The notes: generated by a model from the sequence alone, not told the origin. 64,000 bases of DNA from Paenibacillus sp. FSL R5-0341 (GCF_037975235.1 NZ_CP150241.1:4774001-4838000); one strand, 5' to 3'. Counted from the stretch's first letter, positions 8,635-17,366 are shown. Program-made: numbers and translations.

Positions 8635-9540
8635 TTGGATATCAAACAATGCCGCTATTTCATTGCCATTGCCGAGGAGAAACAGATTACAGCAGCAGCC
8701 CGAAGACTGCATATGGCTCAGCCACCTTTAAGTCAGCAGCTTAAGTTAATGGAGGAAGAGCTTGGTGTGATTCTATTTGAACGCAAAGGGCGCATGATGG
8801 AGCTAACGCAGGCGGGTCGCAGCTTTTATGATTATGCGGTTACCTTGACCAAATATATGGAGGAAGCTGTAATGGAGATGCAAAGTTTCCGTCACGGCAT
8901 ACGGGGCAAACTCGCCATCGGCATCAATACCATATCGGATCGCCTGATCCCGCAAGCACTTCAGCAGTTCCGCACCACTCACCCACAGGTTACCTATAAA
9001 ATTCAGCAAAATGAATCTGCGCAATTATGCCGATTGCTGGAAGATGGCAAAGTTGAACTTGCCTGTGTACGCATGCCTGTCCAGACCGAACGCTATGAGG
9101 TGCTGCACCTGCCACAGGAGCCCCTTTTCTATATTTCTTCAACACCGCTGGATAGCCCGACAGAGATGGGCGTAGGAGCAGAGATGGGAACTTATTTTGA
9201 GCAGCTTACAGGTATCCCTCTCCTGCTTCCAAGTACAGAAGGACTCGGTATGTTCGAGCTGATTTTGGACAAGTTCCGGGAACACCAGGTTACCCCCTCC
9301 ATCATGGGCGAATGCTCGGACATTAATATGTTGCTGGAGCTGGTCCGACTCGGCTTCGCCAGTTCCATCGTGCCACATACGGTACTGCAACTATACCAAG
9401 AGCACCCTTTCCACGTATATCGCATTCAGGATCAGCATTCCACGGTTGGCTCGGCGCTGGTCTGGCTGCAGAACCGCTATCTGTCCAAGCCTGCACAACA
9501 CTTTGTGCAATTGGTACAGGGAATGCTTCCCGTGATCTAA
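8635..9540 (+). CDS. LysR-type transcriptional regulator
   Basis: A 301-residue regulator. Residues 1-60 form the LysR winged helix (FIAIAEEKQITAAARRLHMAQPPLSQQ), followed by a linker helix and a periplasmic-binding-like effector domain of about 200 residues. I take the TTG at 8635 as start, with AAAGGAG 8 bases upstream, because it places the helix-turn-helix at the usual position; the longer frame adds 18 residues foreign to the family. It is divergent from the ankyrin/permease pair 184 bases away, the usual layout for a LysR protein controlling its neighbour. The effector is unknown. Confidence 0.9.
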   Translation: MDIKQCRYFIAIAEEKQITAAARRLHMAQPPLSQQLKLMEEELGVILFERKGRMMELTQAGRSFYDYAVTLTKYMEEAVMEMQSFRHGIRGKLAIGINTISDRLIPQALQQFRTTHPQVTYKIQQNESAQLCRLLEDGKVELACVRMPVQTERYEVLHLPQEPLFYISSTPLDSPTEMGVGAEMGTYFEQLTGIPLLLPSTEGLGMFELILDKFREHQVTPSIMGECSDINMLLELVRLGFASSIVPHTVLQLYQEHPFHVYRIQDQHSTVGSALVWLQNRYLSKPAQHFVQLVQGMLPVI

Positions 9541-9550
9541 AAAGCTATAA

Positions 9551-9600
9551 ACAAAAAAAAGCAGCTTTACCGGATCACACTCCGGTGAAGCTGCTTTTTT
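9551..9600. terminator. Bidirectional terminator between lysR gene and bglP
   Basis: GCAGCTT and AAGCTGC plus an inner CCGG/CCGG pair form a long stem. A-rich sequence on the left and T6 on the right make it work for both the rightward LysR gene and the leftward beta-glucoside operon. Confidence 0.9.
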
Positions 9601-9610
9601 ATACTTATGG

Positions 9611-11521
9611 TTAAGCTTTAGCTGTGAACAACAAGTCTTTTTCTTTGATCGTAGTGCGACCAGCAGACTCAATGGACTCATATTGATGCATGTTCGTAAT
9701 AATGACTGGTGTAATCGTTGTGTAACCGGCTTTTTCGATCTGTTCCCGGTCGAACTCCATCAGTACATCACCTACGGCAACCTTCGCACCTGCTTGAACT
9801 TTAGGTGAGAAGAATTGACCTTTCAGCTTCACGGTATCAATCCCGATATGAATCAACATTTCTGCGCCTGTATCACTTACCAGACCAATGGCATGTCCAC
9901 TCTTCGATAACGAGAACACCGTTCCGTTGATCGGAGAAACTACGCGGCCTTCAGATGGTTGAATCGCGAATCCTTTACCCATAATCTCTTCGGAGAATGC
10001 AGGGTCTGGCACTTCGCTCAGCGGTTTAACTTCACCCGTGATCGGGCTGAATACTTGCTCATCTTGTGCTTTTGCTTCTTCAGTTACAGCAGGAGCAGAA
10101 GTTGTTGCAGCTGGTGTTGCAGGCTCAGCTACTGGTGCAGCTACTGGCTCCGATGCATTTTCTTCTTGGAATCCAAGAATGTACGTCAGTACCGCAGCAG
10201 CTACGATAGCAATCAAACCACCTGCCAGGGCATAGAGTAGTGTGCTAACTGCCGGGCTAATAAATGCTGCAATACTTGGCAGACCTACTAGACCTGTAAG
10301 TACATAAGCTTTAACATTGACGATCCCCATGAATCCACCTGCGACAGCACCACCGATAAGCGCTGCAATAAATGGTTTTTTGAACTTCATGTTGATACCA
10401 TACATCGCTGGTTCCGTGATCCCCATAATAGCCGTAAGACCTGTGGAATAAGCAAGCGATTTGGTTTTAGCATTTTTCGATCTGAGACCCACACCAAATG
10501 CTGCGCCACCTTGTGCCAAGTTAGCTGCAAACATCAGTGGAATAATAAAGTCGTAACCCAGGGATGTCATCGAACCGACAATGATCGGCAACAGTGCATA
10601 GTGCATACCTGTAATGATCAGCAGTGACATCGTACCACCAATCAGGATACTTGCGAAGATGGACATGTTGTCGAACAACCATGAAATACCACCTGACAAA
10701 CCATTACCAAGAACCGTACCGAGTGGTCCAACAGTCATCAACGTCAGTGGAACCATAATTAATAGCGTAACCGTTGGAACAATAAGAAGCTTCAGTGAAG
10801 CATGTGTAACGCGATCAACAGCTTTCTCTACATAAGAAGCAATCCAGATGGCGAGAATGATCGGAATAACCGTAGAAGAATACGTTGCTGCTATAACCTT
10901 AATCCCCACAAATGTGGTGTCACCATTGGCAAGCAACGCTGTAATTGTCGGGTGCATAATGCCCGCTGCTAACGCTGCGGCAATATACATATTGCTACCC
11001 AGCTTACGTGCTGCACTGATTGCCAGAATGATTGGCAGGAAGTAGAATGCACCGTCACCGATTGCAGACAAAATGATGTAGGTTGAGCTGGTATCGGACA
11101 ACCACTCCAGGGCTACCAGGATAGCCACGATCCCTTTGATCATACCTGCACCTGTAATTGCTGGCAGAATCGGTGTAAATATGCCGGAAATGAAGTCGAA
11201 CAGAGCACTTACCGGATTTCTCTTTTTCTTTTCTCCAGTTGAAGCACCAGATGATGCATTATCTGCGTTTGGTGATTTGGACATGTTGCCAACAAGTGCG
11301 TTATACACTACAGGTACATCGTTACCGATGATAACCTGGAACTGTCCACCGTTCTCCATCACGCCCATAACGCCCGGTGTATTTTTCAGCGTCGCTTTGT
11401 CCGCTTTTTTGTTGTCATTCAGGTTAAATCTGAGTCTTGTCATACAGTGTGTGACTTGATCGACATTCTCTTCGCCACCAACAAGCTTCAAAATATCCTT
11501 GGACAATTGTTGTTTATCCAT
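9611..11521 (-). CDS. bglP: PTS beta-glucoside-specific EIIBCA component
   Basis: A 636-residue three-domain permease. EIIB is residues 1-85, with the phosphorylated Cys in VTHCMTRLRF; EIIC follows with about ten membrane segments up to about residue 450; an Ala/Pro/Glu-rich linker leads to EIIA at about 480-636, with its phosphorylated His in MLIHIGIDTVKL. It imports and phosphorylates aryl-beta-glucosides or cellobiose-type sugars, which the two upstream GH1 enzymes then split. In this family the EII also phosphorylates and inactivates the LicT antiterminator when substrate is absent. RAT4 and its terminator lie in the leader, and an AAAGGAG ribosome-binding site precedes the ATG. Confidence 0.95.
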   Translation of the reverse strand: MDKQQLSKDILKLVGGEENVDQVTHCMTRLRFNLNDNKKADKATLKNTPGVMGVMENGGQFQVIIGNDVPVVYNALVGNMSKSPNADNASSGASTGEKKKRNPVSALFDFISGIFTPILPAITGAGMIKGIVAILVALEWLSDTSSTYIILSAIGDGAFYFLPIILAISAARKLGSNMYIAAALAAGIMHPTITALLANGDTTFVGIKVIAATYSSTVIPIILAIWIASYVEKAVDRVTHASLKLLIVPTVTLLIMVPLTLMTVGPLGTVLGNGLSGGISWLFDNMSIFASILIGGTMSLLIITGMHYALLPIIVGSMTSLGYDFIIPLMFAANLAQGGAAFGVGLRSKNAKTKSLAYSTGLTAIMGITEPAMYGINMKFKKPFIAALIGGAVAGGFMGIVNVKAYVLTGLVGLPSIAAFISPAVSTLLYALAGGLIAIVAAAVLTYILGFQEENASEPVAAPVAEPATPAATTSAPAVTEEAKAQDEQVFSPITGEVKPLSEVPDPAFSEEIMGKGFAIQPSEGRVVSPINGTVFSLSKSGHAIGLVSDTGAEMLIHIGIDTVKLKGQFFSPKVQAGAKVAVGDVLMEFDREQIEKAGYTTITPVIITNMHQYESIESAGRTTIKEKDLLFTAKA

Positions 11522-11541
11522 TGTGTTTTGCTCCTTTTATG

Positions 11542-11622
11542 TGTAATGAAGGTTAAAAAAAAACCTAAACACTGAATAATGACAAAGCAGATCAGCTTAT
11601 CATTATTCAACGTTTAGGTTTT
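11542..11622 (-). terminator. LicT-controlled terminator before bglP
   Basis: On the minus strand AAACCTAAAC and GTTTAGGTTT, extended by TGAATAATGA/TCATTATTCA, form a long stem ending in nine Ts. The 5' arm shares bases with the 3' end of RAT4, so only one of the two structures can form. Confidence 0.9.
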
Positions 11623-11644
11623 GCCTTTTTAGCAGTAACAATCC
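11617..11644 (-). promoter_or_regulatory. RAT4, LicT-binding RNA antiterminator site before bglP
   Basis: Minus strand starts GGATTGTTACTG and ends GGCAAAACC, the two invariant arms of the BglG/LicT RAT hairpin. It starts 5 bases after the licT stop, so no promoter intervenes. At 28 bases it is the shortest of the four, and its apical stem pairs poorly. Confidence 0.9.
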
Positions 11645-11649
11645 CAATT

Positions 11650-12501
11650 TTATTCGATTGTTTGTTCATTTCTGACAACTCGTTCAATATGAATGGTCAG
11701 ATACAGTATTTCTTCCTTGGACAACACCCGATTATAGATCTTACGAGTATAATCACTAATCCTTACTGCACATGCATGTGCTTCCGGATACTGCTTGCTC
11801 ACCAAGTCATGAAGCGGATTATCTTCTTCTTTATCTTCAATCGCCATTCCTTGCAACACACGTTGGGCAAAGAACTTCAGATGAGTTAAAAATCGATAAT
11901 AACTCAATGAATCTTCATCAAGCTCAATTACAAAGCTGCGTCTTACAATGTTAAGTATGTCCTTAACGATATTCGTAATGCTGATCGTTTCCCTCATTTC
12001 ACCGTTCATCTGGGCATTAACCAGATGCATCGCAATGAATGCGCATTCGTCTTCGGGAAGCAGGACACCTAATGTTTCCTCAATAATCTGTAGCGCCTTG
12101 AGTCCAATGGCATATTCCTTCCGGTACATGCGCTTGATCTCCCAAAACAGTGCGTTACGGATCTGCAATCCTTGACGATGTCGATCAATAGCAAAATGAA
12201 TATGATCCGTCAGTGAAATGTAGATGCTTTCATGCAGCTTCTCACCTAACACCGTCTCGGCATAACGGATAATCTCATCCGAGCACTCGACATATTCAAC
12301 CGGGATATCAGACAGAAGCGTTTTGAGTTTCTGTGATACTTCCTTACTTTCAAGCGAGAATATTTTTTCGACGAGACTCTCGTCTATCGATTCACCAGTA
12401 TGCTTTTTGAAGGCAATTCCACGTCCCATAACGACCAGTTCGTTTCCTCCCGGATCAATTACGGTAACTACGTTGTTGTTAAGCACCTTCTCAATTTTCA
12501 T
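11650..12501 (-). CDS. licT: BglG/LicT-family transcription antiterminator
   Basis: A 283-residue antiterminator with the family layout. Residues 1-55 are the RNA-binding CAT domain (MKIEKVLNNNVVTVIDPGG, MGRGIAFKK); PRD1 is about 65-170, with conserved His in LTDHIHFAIDRH and AMHLVNAQ; PRD2 is about 175-283, with His in PEAHACA and YLTIHIERV. Phosphorylation of these His residues by EII and HPr switches activity. When active, it binds RAT RNA and stops the overlapping terminator from folding. It has its own promoter and RAT3 before it, so it controls its own expression, and it lies between the GH1 genes and bglP. Confidence 0.95.
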   Translation of the reverse strand: MKIEKVLNNNVVTVIDPGGNELVVMGRGIAFKKHTGESIDESLVEKIFSLESKEVSQKLKTLLSDIPVEYVECSDEIIRYAETVLGEKLHESIYISLTDHIHFAIDRHRQGLQIRNALFWEIKRMYRKEYAIGLKALQIIEETLGVLLPEDECAFIAMHLVNAQMNGEMRETISITNIVKDILNIVRRSFVIELDEDSLSYYRFLTHLKFFAQRVLQGMAIEDKEEDNPLHDLVSKQYPEAHACAVRISDYTRKIYNRVLSKEEILYLTIHIERVVRNEQTIE

Positions 12502-12532
12502 TTCTTCACATCACCTTGCACCGTCAAAGTAG

Positions 12533-12586
12533 TAAAAGGCAAAACCAAAGCAGGTCACGAAATATGCCCTGCTTCTGGTTTTGCCT
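12533..12586 (-). terminator. LicT-controlled terminator before licT
   Basis: On the minus strand AGGCAAAACCAGAAGCAGG pairs with CCTGCTTTGGTTTTGCCT, then TTTT. The 5' arm contains the last bases of RAT3, the hallmark of protein-controlled antitermination. Confidence 0.9.
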
Positions 12587-12605
12587 GATTGAACAGTAAC
12601 AATCC
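12577..12605 (-). promoter_or_regulatory. RAT3, LicT-binding site before licT
   Basis: Minus strand GGATTGTTACTG, a short loop, then CAGGCAAAACC (29 bases). It lies about 22 bases downstream of the P2 -10 box, so it is near the 5' end of the licT transcript. Confidence 0.9.
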
Positions 12606-12627
12606 AGTATTCATTAGCCTTATGCCC

Positions 12628-12656
12628 ATCTTACCATATAATTATCCATATGACAA
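12628..12656 (-). promoter_or_regulatory. P2: sigma-A promoter of licT-bglP
   Basis: Minus strand TTGTCA (12656-12651), 17-base spacer, TAAGAT (12633-12628). It is placed between the stop of the second GH1 gene and RAT3, giving licT and bglP a promoter of their own. Confidence 0.7.
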
Positions 12657-12663
12657 TGTTTTT

Positions 12664-12678
12664 GTGAAAGCGGTTAAT
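12664..12678 (-). promoter_or_regulatory. Candidate cre (CcpA) site at P2
   Basis: TGAAAGCGGTTAAT at 12665-12678 matches 12 of 14 positions of TGWAANCGNTNWCA. It lies just upstream of the P2 -35 box, where CcpA could hinder polymerase. Two mismatches make this tentative. Confidence 0.4.
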
Positions 12679-12733
12679 GTGCGTTAATGTGACATAAGAA
12701 GATGCTTTACAACTATGCTTGAAGAACTAGTAT

Positions 12734-14158
12734 TTACTCATTGTTGTTCTTAAGACTTGCGCCATTCGTACTTATAACTTCTTTGTACCAGTGGAATGAT
12801 TTTTTCTTGTAACGATCCAGTGTTCCTGAACCATCATTATTGCGGTCTACATAGATGAAGCCATAACGTTTCTTCATCTCTGCTGTTGAAGCACTTACCA
12901 GGTCAATACAGCCCCATGACGTATAACCCATCACTTCTACGCCATCCTCAAGAGCTTCGCCCACTTGTACCAGGTGGTCATTCAGGTATTGAATACGGTA
13001 ATCATCGTTCACCGTTTTATTGCCATTTTCGTCGGTAATCAGCTCATCGACTGCACCCAGACCATTTTCGACAATAAACAATGGTTTTTGATAACGATCC
13101 CAGTATTTGTTCAAGGTTACGCGCAGTCCTTGCGGATCGATCTGCCAACCCCACTCACTCGCTTTGAGGTAAGGGTTTTGTACACCTGCGAACAGGTTTC
13201 CTTTACCTTCGATACGTTTCTCGGGATCACCTGTCTCACAGATACTTACATAGTAACTGAACGAGATAAAGTCTACGGTATGCTTCAGAATTTCAGCATC
13301 GCCGTCTTCAAACTTGATATTGATATTATTTGCTTTGAAATAACGATTAATGTATTTCGGATAGTAGCCACGTGCATGGATATCAGCAAAGATATCATTG
13401 CGCTGTTCAGCATGCATTGCTGCAACCACATCATCCGGATTCGGAGTCAACGGATACGTAGGCATGCTCAGTACCATACAGCCGATTTTGGCTTCAGGCA
13501 TAATTTCATGACCCAATTTAACAGCCAAGGCACTGGCTACCAATTCATGATGGATCGCTTGGTACAGATCCTGCTTGGACAGTTCTGCTTTTGGCGTGTA
13601 GATTCCGCCGCTCATGAATGGCTCTTCCAGTATGGAGTTGATTTCGTTAAACGTCAGCCAGTATTTTACTTTGCCTTTGAAACGGTTAAACAGCACTGTT
13701 ACATAGCGCTCGTAGAATTCGATCATTTTACGGTTAACCCAGCCATCATACGTTTTGGACAGATGCAGCGGTGTCTCATAGTGAGAGATCGTTACGAGTG
13801 GTTCAATACCGTATTTGTGGCACTCATCGAACAGGTCATCATAGAATTGCAGACCTTTCTCGTTTGGCTCCAGTTCATCGCCTTTAGGGAAGATACGGGA
13901 CCAAGCGATGGATGTACGGAATACTTTGAAGCCCATTTCGGCAAACAATTTAACATCCTCTTTGTAACGGTTGTAGAAATCGATACCGATCAGTTTCAGG
14001 TTATCTTCAGTAGGTGCTTCCGTTCTAGGCGTTGTAATCCCGTGTGGCATTACGTCCTGAACAGACAGGCCTTTGCCATCTGTATTATAAGCTCCTTCAA
14101 GTTGGTTGGCTGCTACAGCGCCGCCCCATAGGAAATCCTTCGGAAATGGTGTTGTCAT
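12734..14158 (-). CDS. GH1 6-phospho-beta-glucosidase (second of pair)
   Basis: A 474-residue GH1 enzyme. It shows the N-terminal signature FPKDFLWGGAVAANQLEGAY, the acid/base Glu in TFNEIN (about residue 170), the nucleophile Glu in FIVENGLG (about 370) and the late STAEMKKRYGFIYVD segment whose Ser, Lys and Tyr bind the 6-phosphate. It hydrolyses 6-phospho-beta-glucosides delivered by bglP in the cytoplasm. The ATG at 14158 is used because AGAGG lies 10 bases upstream; the ATG three codons earlier abuts that site. It is a diverged paralogue of the gene just upstream and is preceded by RAT2, with no separate promoter. Confidence 0.92.
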   Translation of the reverse strand: MTTPFPKDFLWGGAVAANQLEGAYNTDGKGLSVQDVMPHGITTPRTEAPTEDNLKLIGIDFYNRYKEDVKLFAEMGFKVFRTSIAWSRIFPKGDELEPNEKGLQFYDDLFDECHKYGIEPLVTISHYETPLHLSKTYDGWVNRKMIEFYERYVTVLFNRFKGKVKYWLTFNEINSILEEPFMSGGIYTPKAELSKQDLYQAIHHELVASALAVKLGHEIMPEAKIGCMVLSMPTYPLTPNPDDVVAAMHAEQRNDIFADIHARGYYPKYINRYFKANNINIKFEDGDAEILKHTVDFISFSYYVSICETGDPEKRIEGKGNLFAGVQNPYLKASEWGWQIDPQGLRVTLNKYWDRYQKPLFIVENGLGAVDELITDENGNKTVNDDYRIQYLNDHLVQVGEALEDGVEVMGYTSWGCIDLVSASTAEMKKRYGFIYVDRNNDGSGTLDRYKKKSFHWYKEVISTNGASLKNNNE

Positions 14159-14229
14159 GTCAATCATTCCTCTCTAATAACGGTATTTTAATTCTTTGTC
14201 TAAATGCATTACTCTATCCTTTGCCGACA

Positions 14230-14319
14230 GGAAAAAGCGGACAATCTCCAACTAAAAGGGCCATCAGGAAAATTAGATTCCTTCCATGCCAACTTTTGGG
14301 TTAGGTTTTGCCCGCTTTA
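14230..14319 (-). terminator. LicT-controlled terminator before second GH1 gene
   Basis: Minus strand AAAGCGG near RAT2 pairs with CCGCTTTTT about 75 bases on, with inner GGC..GGAA/TTCC..GCC pairing in the loop. It is less regular than the other three; the outer stem ends in a T-tract. Confidence 0.65.
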
Positions 14320-14336
14320 CATGCGGTTACAATCCT
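14305..14336 (-). promoter_or_regulatory. RAT2, LicT-binding site before second GH1 gene
   Basis: Minus strand GGATTGTAACCGC, loop, GCGGGCAAAACC (32 bases). Compared with the usual ACTGC/GCAGG stem, this has ACCGC/GCGGG, a compensatory T-A to C-G change that supports a selected hairpin. It starts 13 bases after the stop of the first GH1 gene. Confidence 0.85.
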
Positions 14337-14349
14337 GGAAACGAGAGAA

Positions 14350-15807
14350 CTACAGTTGCTCACCATTGCTGGAGATTACGTTTTTGTACCAGTCGAATGA
14401 ATCCTTTTTGGAACGTTTGAGTGTTCCGTTACCTTCGTCATCCAGATCCACGTAGATGAAACCATAACGTTTGGACATTTCGGAAGTAGACATACTCACA
14501 AGGTCAATCGGGCCCCATGCTGTAAATCCAATCAGATCCACACCGTCTTTGATCGCTTCTTTCATTTGTTCAATGTGTTTTTTCAGGTAATCCACACGAT
14601 AGGAGTCATGGATCGAACCGTCTTCTTCAACACGGTCATATGCGCCCAGACCATTTTCTACGATGAACAATGGTTTCTGGTAACGATCCCAGAAGTTGTT
14701 CAGGGTTACGCGCAGACCGATCGGATCGATCTCCCAGCCCCAGTCGGACGCTTCCAGATAAGGGTTTTTCACGCCGCCAGTCAGGTTACCTGCTGTTTCT
14801 TCCTTGTCTGCGGATGCAGATTTGGTTACGGACATGTAGTAGCTGAAGGAGATGAAATCAACGGTATTGTTCAGCAAGATCTCATCATCGCCTGCTTCTT
14901 TTTGGATCACGATGTTATTTTCTTCAAAATAACGAGCCATGTAGTTCGGGTATTTACCACGAGCATGCATGTCCGTGAAGAAGAGGTTAATCTGATTCTC
15001 GTGTTGAGCCAGACGAACATCTACCGGATTACAAGTTGCTGCATAAGTTTCCATACGAGCAAGCATACAACCTACTTGGGAACCAGGCATAATCTCGTGT
15101 GCAAGCTTCGTTACCAATGCACTTGCTACAAATTGGTGATGCAGCGCTTGATAAGTGGTTTGTAGCTTGTTGTCCACTTTATCGATCAGAATGCCGCCGC
15201 CAGTGTACGGGCTGAACAGCATGACGTTAATTTCATTAAACGTCAGCCAGTATTTTACTTTATTTTTATAACGGTTGAACACCGTTTCTGCATATCGAAC
15301 ATAGTGCTGGATTACTTCACGGCCAGCCCAGCCGTTGTATTTTTGCGTCAAGCCAAGCGGTGTCTCATAGTGAGACAATGTAACGAGCGGCTCGATGCCA
15401 TATTTCAACAATTCGTCGAATACTTCATCATAGAATTTCAAGCCTGCTTCATTCGGCTCTTGATCATAACCGTTCGGGAAAATACGTGCCCAGTGAATGG
15501 ACAAACGGAATACTTTGAAGCCCATTTCAGCGAACAATGCAATATCTTCTCTAAAGTGATGGTAGAAATCGATACCAAAACGTTTCGGGAAACGTTCTTC
15601 GATTTTGCCGGAGAGGATCTCTTCAATTCGGGAAGAGGAAATTTCCATGGCATGTCCGCCTGTACGCTTCTCTTTAGGAACATGAGCGATCATGTCCGCT
15701 GTGGAGAGGCCTTTGCCGTCCTTATCGAATGCACCCTCCAATTGATTGGCAGCTGTAGCGCCGCCCCATAGGAAGTTTTCGGGGAATCCTTTTTTTGCCG
15801 TGGTCAT
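14350..15807 (-). CDS. GH1 6-phospho-beta-glucosidase (first of pair)
   Basis: A 485-residue GH1 enzyme starting MTTAKKGFPENFLWGGATAANQ. It has the acid/base Glu in TFNEIN, the nucleophile in FIVENGLGAYDR and the phosphate-binding block STSEMSKRYGFIYVD. Compared with its downstream paralogue it has an insert near residues 40-75 (HVPKEKRTGGHAME to EERFPKRFG). The ATG at 15807 has AGAGG 9 bases upstream and matches the GH1 N-terminus; a 35-residue longer frame runs into the leader and terminator and is rejected. It is the first gene after promoter P1 and RAT1. Confidence 0.92.
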   Translation of the reverse strand: MTTAKKGFPENFLWGGATAANQLEGAFDKDGKGLSTADMIAHVPKEKRTGGHAMEISSSRIEEILSGKIEERFPKRFGIDFYHHFREDIALFAEMGFKVFRLSIHWARIFPNGYDQEPNEAGLKFYDEVFDELLKYGIEPLVTLSHYETPLGLTQKYNGWAGREVIQHYVRYAETVFNRYKNKVKYWLTFNEINVMLFSPYTGGGILIDKVDNKLQTTYQALHHQFVASALVTKLAHEIMPGSQVGCMLARMETYAATCNPVDVRLAQHENQINLFFTDMHARGKYPNYMARYFEENNIVIQKEAGDDEILLNNTVDFISFSYYMSVTKSASADKEETAGNLTGGVKNPYLEASDWGWEIDPIGLRVTLNNFWDRYQKPLFIVENGLGAYDRVEEDGSIHDSYRVDYLKKHIEQMKEAIKDGVDLIGFTAWGPIDLVSMSTSEMSKRYGFIYVDLDDEGNGTLKRSKKDSFDWYKNVISSNGEQL

Positions 15808-15878
15808 GAACAACAACCTCTTTTCGAAATTTATTTTGGTTTTTCCAGGTAAAAAACTGTACTTCAGAGCAGAAAACA

Positions 15879-15948
15879 AGAAAAACCTAAACTCAAGGTA
15901 AAATAGCACCAAAAAAAGGGGCCTTCATTTCACCATCAGTTTAGGTTT
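15879..15948 (-). terminator. LicT-controlled terminator before first GH1 gene
   Basis: Minus strand AAACCTAAACT and AGTTTAGGTTT form an 11-bp stem over a long loop, followed by TT. The 5' arm is shared with the end of RAT1. Confidence 0.85.
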
Positions 15949-15972
15949 TGCCTGTCTTCACAGTTACAATCC
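15944..15972 (-). promoter_or_regulatory. RAT1, LicT-binding site before first GH1 gene
   Basis: Minus strand GGATTGTAACTGT, GAAG loop, ACAGGCAAAACC (29 bases). The stem ACTGT/ACAGG shows a C-G to T-A compensatory change relative to RATs with ACTGC/GCAGG. It sits about 40 bases downstream of P1. Confidence 0.9.
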
Positions 15973-16014
15973 ATCAAAAGATGTTATTGCATATTCTGTT
16001 GTGTTTGCTCTTGT

Positions 16015-16043
16015 AATGTAAGCGTAACATATCTATTTTGCAA
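16015..16043 (-). promoter_or_regulatory. P1: sigma-A promoter of the beta-glucoside operon
   Basis: Minus strand TTGCAA (16043-16038), 17-base spacer, TACATT (16020-16015). It is a moderate match, positioned to give a short leader that ends in RAT1. Confidence 0.55.
16016..16030. promoter_or_regulatory. Candidate cre site over P1 -10 region
   Basis: Plus strand ATGTAAGCGTAACAT fits WTGNAANCGNWNNCW with one mismatch. It overlaps the P1 -10 box, a position that would allow CcpA repression in glucose. Confidence 0.5.
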
Positions 16044-16301
16044 AATCAACTTCACGATTAGTCGAGTTCGTTGGCAGGACTTTGGACCTCCAAATCCGGG
16101 ATTTTATCCTTTCCTGATCAAACTACGCCAGATAAATACCTTTCATACTCATGTAAATTCACTCCTCGTCTTACAGTTGGTGACCCCGAAAGTCCTATCT
16201 CTTACAATTCATCCTAAAGCCGCTTGAAACCACCCTTGGAACAGGTAGACTTAATTTTAAATGTTTTTTCGGGGGAAAGACTATTCTAGGAGGATTTAGA
16301 A

Positions 16302-17366
16302 ATGACACATGAAGAAAACACATCCGGTTGGGACGCGATTGATCAAGCGATCGGAGAACTGTACGGAGAACAGGAGCCACATCATTATGGCACATCCATT
16401 CCTTATATGCTTGGAGGTCCGGACCCGCTCGACGGCATCAGCGTGTATTCGGCGAACACACCTATGCCTCACTGGCATTTTGTCACATATGGTTTCTCTG
16501 AATTATATGAGAAAGAATCCGATCAATTATCACAAAGTGGATATGGATTCGAGATTACATTTCGTCTTACACGTGGCGAAGAAGAGAACGAACCTCCAGC
16601 CTGGGCACTGAATCTATTACAAAATATGGGACGATACGTCTTCAATAGTGGAAATGTCTTCCGCGCAGGCGATTACATGGATGCCAATGGCCCCATCTGC
16701 TTGGCGTCTGATACCCTGCTGACAGCGCTCGCTTTTATTGAGGACCCTGACCTGCCCGAGATATCAACACCTAATGGTTCAGTGCAATTTGTTCAAATGG
16801 TTGGCATTACAGGTCGAGAACTGGAAATGATTCAAACGTGGAACGCTCGCGGCTTCCTGTCTGCCTGCTCCAGTTTCATGCCCAAATATGTGACGGATCT
16901 GATGCGAAATTCGTACGCAGATATTCCTTCTGTTATACAGGCAGTCCAGCTTGGAATCGAACAGGATGGCTCAAGCACAGCGTTTTTATTCATACAACAA
17001 CTGGGCTGGGAGTCCCCGCGCAAAAAAATGCTGCAAAAAACGGTTCCGGCCAAACTCCAGCTTGGAGCCAATCAGGCCGTTTTGATTGGCAACATTCTTC
17101 GCAGCCGAATGTCAAAAGGTGAATCTCTGTCGTTGATCGGACCGGATGTAAATATCATGTTCAAAGCCGGAGAACAGCCTGCCTCATTGGAATCAGATAG
17201 ACAAATCACACTAACCGTGAACAAGCAAGTTGTTGAAGAACTGGCGCAGAATCTCCATCCGGTTGAAGGGACATTCGAGATTATTTCTTTGGATCGTCTC
17301 CTCGTTCAGATTGTTAAAACAGAGATTAAGGACCAGGAAGGACACGTCATTAAAACGATTGGCTAA
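16302..17366 (+). CDS. Suppressor-of-fused (SUFU) domain protein
   Basis: A 354-residue protein. The first 170 residues match the bacterial SUFU domain: GWDAIDQAIGELYGEQEPHH, then PDPLDGISVY, HWHFVTYGFSELY and GYGFEITFRL, ending with PPAWALNLLQNMGRYV. The remaining 180 residues are a less conserved C-terminal region. Bacterial SUFU proteins occur often in toxin-immunity loci, though many are solitary with no known role. AGGAGG lies 8 bases before the ATG. It is followed 67 bases on by a regulator gene, and no toxin gene is adjacent. It lies 10 kb from the SUKH cluster, so a functional link is only a guess. Confidence 0.85.
   Translation: MTHEENTSGWDAIDQAIGELYGEQEPHHYGTSIPYMLGGPDPLDGISVYSANTPMPHWHFVTYGFSELYEKESDQLSQSGYGFEITFRLTRGEEENEPPAWALNLLQNMGRYVFNSGNVFRAGDYMDANGPICLASDTLLTALAFIEDPDLPEISTPNGSVQFVQMVGITGRELEMIQTWNARGFLSACSSFMPKYVTDLMRNSYADIPSVIQAVQLGIEQDGSSTAFLFIQQLGWESPRKKMLQKTVPAKLQLGANQAVLIGNILRSRMSKGESLSLIGPDVNIMFKAGEQPASLESDRQITLTVNKQVVEELAQNLHPVEGTFEIISLDRLLVQIVKTEIKDQEGHVIKTIG

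Noticed and set aside
12965..14131. 388-codon open frame on the plus strand opposite the second GH1 gene
   Set aside because: It is the reverse complement of a strongly conserved GH1 coding region and has no ribosome-binding site or family motif.
16131..16163. Nine-codon frame MSMKGIYLA on the minus strand after GAGGAG
   Set aside because: It lies upstream of promoter P1 and is too short to support; could be a remnant start of a lost gene.
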